DNA from: Pseudomonas sp. 7SR1
GTDB lineage: Bacteria > Pseudomonadota > Gammaproteobacteria > Pseudomonadales > Pseudomonadaceae
Reading direction: 5' to 3'
DNA length: 64,000 bases
Assembly: GCF_900156465.1 (NCBI RefSeq)
Contig: NZ_LT707064.1
Location: forward strand, 62,001-126,000
Shown here: in pieces, positions 62,148-64,000 of the stretch
Numbering within the stretch: position 1 is the first letter of the stretch
Layout: every line of letters begins with the position of its first letter
Notes under the pieces: model-generated
Database searches by the model: none
Seen by the model: the letters and a program-made list of their open reading frames with translations, nothing else
Told to the model about the DNA's origin: nothing
Position numbers and translations under genes: made by a program

Positions 62148-63575
62148 TCACAACGCCAAAAATCCACTGTACAACCCATACGCCGCCAACCCCGCCCCGG
62201 CCATCACGCAGGCGAAAATGCCTTTCTCCACATGGGTGAACAACGGCTGTCCCTGCTCGCGCTTGGCCTGGGCGAACAGGATGACGCCCGGCGCATACAG
62301 CAGCGCCGACAGCAGCAGGTACTTCACGCCGCCGGCATACAGCAGCCACACCGCGTAGCACAGCGCAACGCCACCGATGCACAGGTCTTTCATCCGCTGG
62401 GCCGAAGCCTGCCCATAGGTTTCGCCCCGGGCGCAAAGCAACACCGCATAGGCTGCCGACCACAGGTACGGCACCAGGATCATCGACGACGCGAGGTAGA
62501 TCAGGCTGGTGTAGGTGCCTGCGGAAAACAGGGTGATCAGCAAAAACAACTGGATCATGCCATTGGTCAACCACAGCGCATTGACCGGCGCACGGTTGGC
62601 ATTTTCCTTGGTGAGGAACGCCGGCATGGTCTTGTCCCTGGCGGTCGCGTAGAGAATCTCGGCGCACAGCAGCGCCCAGGACAGCAGCGCCCCCAGCAGC
62701 GATACCGTCAGGCCCACGCTGATCAGCAGGGCGCCCCAGGGGCCGACCACATGCTCCAGCACGCCGGCCAGGGACGGGTTCTGCAGTTGCGCCAATGCAG
62801 GCTGGCTCATGATGCCCAGCGACAGCACGTTCACCAGCACCAGCAGCGCCAGGACCCCGAGGAAACCGATCACGGTGGCGCGGCCGACGTCCGCACGTTT
62901 TTCCGCTCGTGCCGAATAGACGCTGGCGCCTTCGATGCCGATGAACACGAATACCGTGACCAGCATCATGTGGCGCACCTGGTCCATCACGCTGCCCAGG
63001 TCCGGGTTCATCGTGCCCCAGATATCCCGGGTAAACACCTCGGCCTCGAACGCCACGGCGGCGATGACGATGAACACCAGCAGCGGCACGACCTTGGCGA
63101 CAGTGGTCACCAGGTTGATGAACGCCGCCTCCTTGATGCCGCGCAATACCAGAAAGTGCACCGCCCACAGCAGCAGCGATGCGCAGGCGATGGCCACAGG
63201 GGTATTGCCCTGGCCGAACACCGGATAAAAATACCCCAGGGTGCTGAACAGCAGGACGAAATAACCGACGTTGCCCATCCACGCACTGATCCAGTAGCCC
63301 CAGGCCGAAGAGAAACCCATGTAGTCGCCGAAACCGGCCTTGGCGTAGGCGTAGACCCCCGAATCCAGGCCAGGTTTGCGGTTGGCCAGGGTCTGGAAGA
63401 CGAAAGCCAGGGTCAGCATGCCGACGGCGGTGATGGTCCAGCCGATCAGTACCGCGCCGACGTCGGCCCGGGCGGCCATGTTTTGCGGCAGGGAAAATAT
63501 CCCGCCGCCGATCATCGACCCCACCACCAGCGCGATCAGCGCACCGAGTCGTAACTTTTCAATCGGCTGAGGCAT
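62148..63575 (-). CDS. APA-family amino acid antiporter, ArcD-like
   Basis: This 475-residue inner-membrane protein has about 12-13 helices. The opening KLRLGALIALVVGSMIGGGIFSLPQNMAARADVG (read in parts) is the arginine/ornithine antiporter signature. It probably exchanges basic amino acids or their products. I chose the inner ATG at 63575 because it aligns with the N-terminus of the divergent ArcD-like gene; five codons upstream is an ATG without a ribosome site. No arcABC gene follows it; the gene after it is on the other strand. Confidence 0.87.
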   Translation of the reverse strand: MPQPIEKLRLGALIALVVGSMIGGGIFSLPQNMAARADVGAVLIGWTITAVGMLTLAFVFQTLANRKPGLDSGVYAYAKAGFGDYMGFSSAWGYWISAWMGNVGYFVLLFSTLGYFYPVFGQGNTPVAIACASLLLWAVHFLVLRGIKEAAFINLVTTVAKVVPLLVFIVIAAVAFEAEVFTRDIWGTMNPDLGSVMDQVRHMMLVTVFVFIGIEGASVYSARAEKRADVGRATVIGFLGVLALLVLVNVLSLGIMSQPALAQLQNPSLAGVLEHVVGPWGALLISVGLTVSLLGALLSWALLCAEILYATARDKTMPAFLTKENANRAPVNALWLTNGMIQLFLLITLFSAGTYTSLIYLASSMILVPYLWSAAYAVLLCARGETYGQASAQRMKDLCIGGVALCYAVWLLYAGGVKYLLLSALLYAPGVILFAQAKREQGQPLFTHVEKGIFACVMAGAGLAAYGLYSGFLAL

Positions 63576-63971
63576 TTTTCTCTGACCCATTAAGTAGATA
63601 AATGCGACATAACGTTCTTGAATAACGTCACCCGCAAAAAGTCCAAGGGACTCATTACCCCAGTATGTTCAGGACAACAATAAAGAAAGGCCAGGACAGC
63701 CGATTATTTTTGTCATGAAGGCAGGGTTCAAAATAGTTGCGATCCAAAAAAAATCAACTAGCGTGAATTGTCCCGCCAGGAAAATACGTCCCTTTCAAAC
63801 CCATCCAAAGCTTCTAGAACGGGCCTTGCACGAACATTCACGGGCATCAGGCAAAACACTTAACCCCTTCATTAACAATGGAATGTTGTCATGCACTGAT
63901 CCAGATCAGGTATTCAACTTCCAAATCGACTTAGCCTGTTGACTCTCTTCTCCTGCATTGGAGTCTTACAA
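63576..63971. other. Divergent promoter region of the two ArcD-like genes
   Basis: This 396-base stretch has no gene that I can support. It contains a direct repeat ATAACGT at 63609-63615 and 63622-63628 near the minus-strand gene, and an Anr box near the plus-strand gene. A 75-codon open frame here (63715-63942) crosses the Anr box and is rejected. Confidence 0.6.
63896..63909. promoter_or_regulatory. Anr/FNR box of the arcD-like gene
   Basis: CTGAT-CCAG-ATCAG matches TTGAT-N4-ATCAA except at the two end bases. It is centred 69 bases before the ATG. A start of transcription 41.5 bases downstream (about 63944) fits the usual class II Anr position. Anaerobic control of arcDABC by Anr is well known in P. 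aeruginosa. Confidence 0.8.
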
Positions 63972-64000
63972 ATGTCTAACACTCCTGGAAAACTTCGATT
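63972..64000 (+). CDS. arcD: Start of an arginine/ornithine antiporter gene (cut by window edge)
   Basis: ATG at 63972 with GGAG 9-12 bases upstream opens MSNTPGKLR, then the window ends. The KLR run and the length before it match the N-terminus of the divergent ArcD-like protein. With the Anr box this suggests arcD, the first gene of the arginine deiminase operon arcDABC, but only nine codons are visible. Confidence 0.6.

Noticed and set aside
63715..63942. 75-codon frame in the arcD promoter region
   Set aside because: It lacks a ribosome site and crosses the Anr box and the presumed transcription start.
1..64000. Clusters of direct repeats suggesting a CRISPR array
   Set aside because: Repeats are scattered, inverted REP pairs between genes; no regular repeat-spacer units or cas genes are present.

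Overview
The window is chromosomal DNA from a fluorescent-group Pseudomonas. The evidence is high-GC coding, protein sequences that read as typical Pseudomonas orthologues, gene neighbourhoods that match those I remember from P. aeruginosa and P. putida, and many REP/REPIN hairpins of the P. fluorescens type between genes. I see no rRNA, tRNA, CRISPR array, prophage or plasmid feature. The only mobile element carrying genes is one intact IS3-family insertion sequence.

Layout. (1) 1-9.7 kb: a tandem-cache periplasmic protein, a coiled-coil membrane protein, an SDR enzyme, the divergent argP/argO pair, sodB, the c-di-GMP phosphodiesterase gene bifA, and an imelysin-type lipoprotein. (2) 9.8-12.5 kb: a minus-strand operon made of a SnoaL-like protein, a YciI/DGPF protein, an AHSA1/SRPBCC protein and an ECF42-type sigma factor with a long C-terminal extension. 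(3) 12.6-15.8 kb: an acetyltransferase, a GyrI-like protein, a LysE-family exporter and an AlaC-type aminotransferase. (4) 15.8-19.1 kb: gluconate uptake and phosphorylation (gntP, gntK) with the divergent LacI-family regulator gntR and two GntR-type operators. (5) 19.2-23 kb: small and hypothetical genes, a second peptide deformylase coupled to a BrkB/YihY membrane protein, and a CsbD protein. (6) 23.1-28.8 kb: fadD1, fadD2, an alpha/beta hydrolase and phaJ1, a fatty-acid activation and PHA-linked cluster. (7) 28.8-34.3 kb: an AaeBXA-like efflux operon, a four-helix-bundle protein, a DUF3820 protein and a class V aminotransferase.

(8) 34.3-54.7 kb is the central glucose-catabolism region. 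It contains eda-pgl-zwf, divergent hexR, a sugar-phosphate mutarotase, the OprB porin, the GtsABCD glucose ABC transporter, an AGE-family sugar isomerase, the GtrS/GltR two-component system, glk-edd and divergent gapA. Together they take hexose from the outer membrane through periplasmic capture, phosphorylation, the Entner-Doudoroff pathway and triose oxidation. HexR boxes are visible at edd/gapA (two perfect) and zwf (one mismatch). A long motif is shared by the gtsA and isomerase promoters, and A-rich Hfq/Crc-type motifs lie near several starts. The IS3 element sits inside a REPIN between hexR and the mutarotase gene.

(9) 54.9-60.6 kb is a haem-uptake unit: Fur box, FecI-type sigma factor, FecR-type regulator, TonB-dependent haem receptor with an STN signalling domain, HemO-type haem oxygenase and a DUF454 membrane protein. 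(10) 60.7-64 kb holds a CoA-transferase-family protein that appears to lack the catalytic aspartate, an arginine/ornithine antiporter-like gene, and the first nine codons of a divergent arcD-like gene behind an Anr box, cut by the window edge.

Most of the window is core Pseudomonas metabolism. I found no convincing new multi-gene system. The least-described signals are the motif shared by gtsA and the isomerase gene, the REPIN split by the IS, the degenerate CoA-transferase, the divergent ArcD pair and a nested inverted-repeat structure at 27.05 kb.
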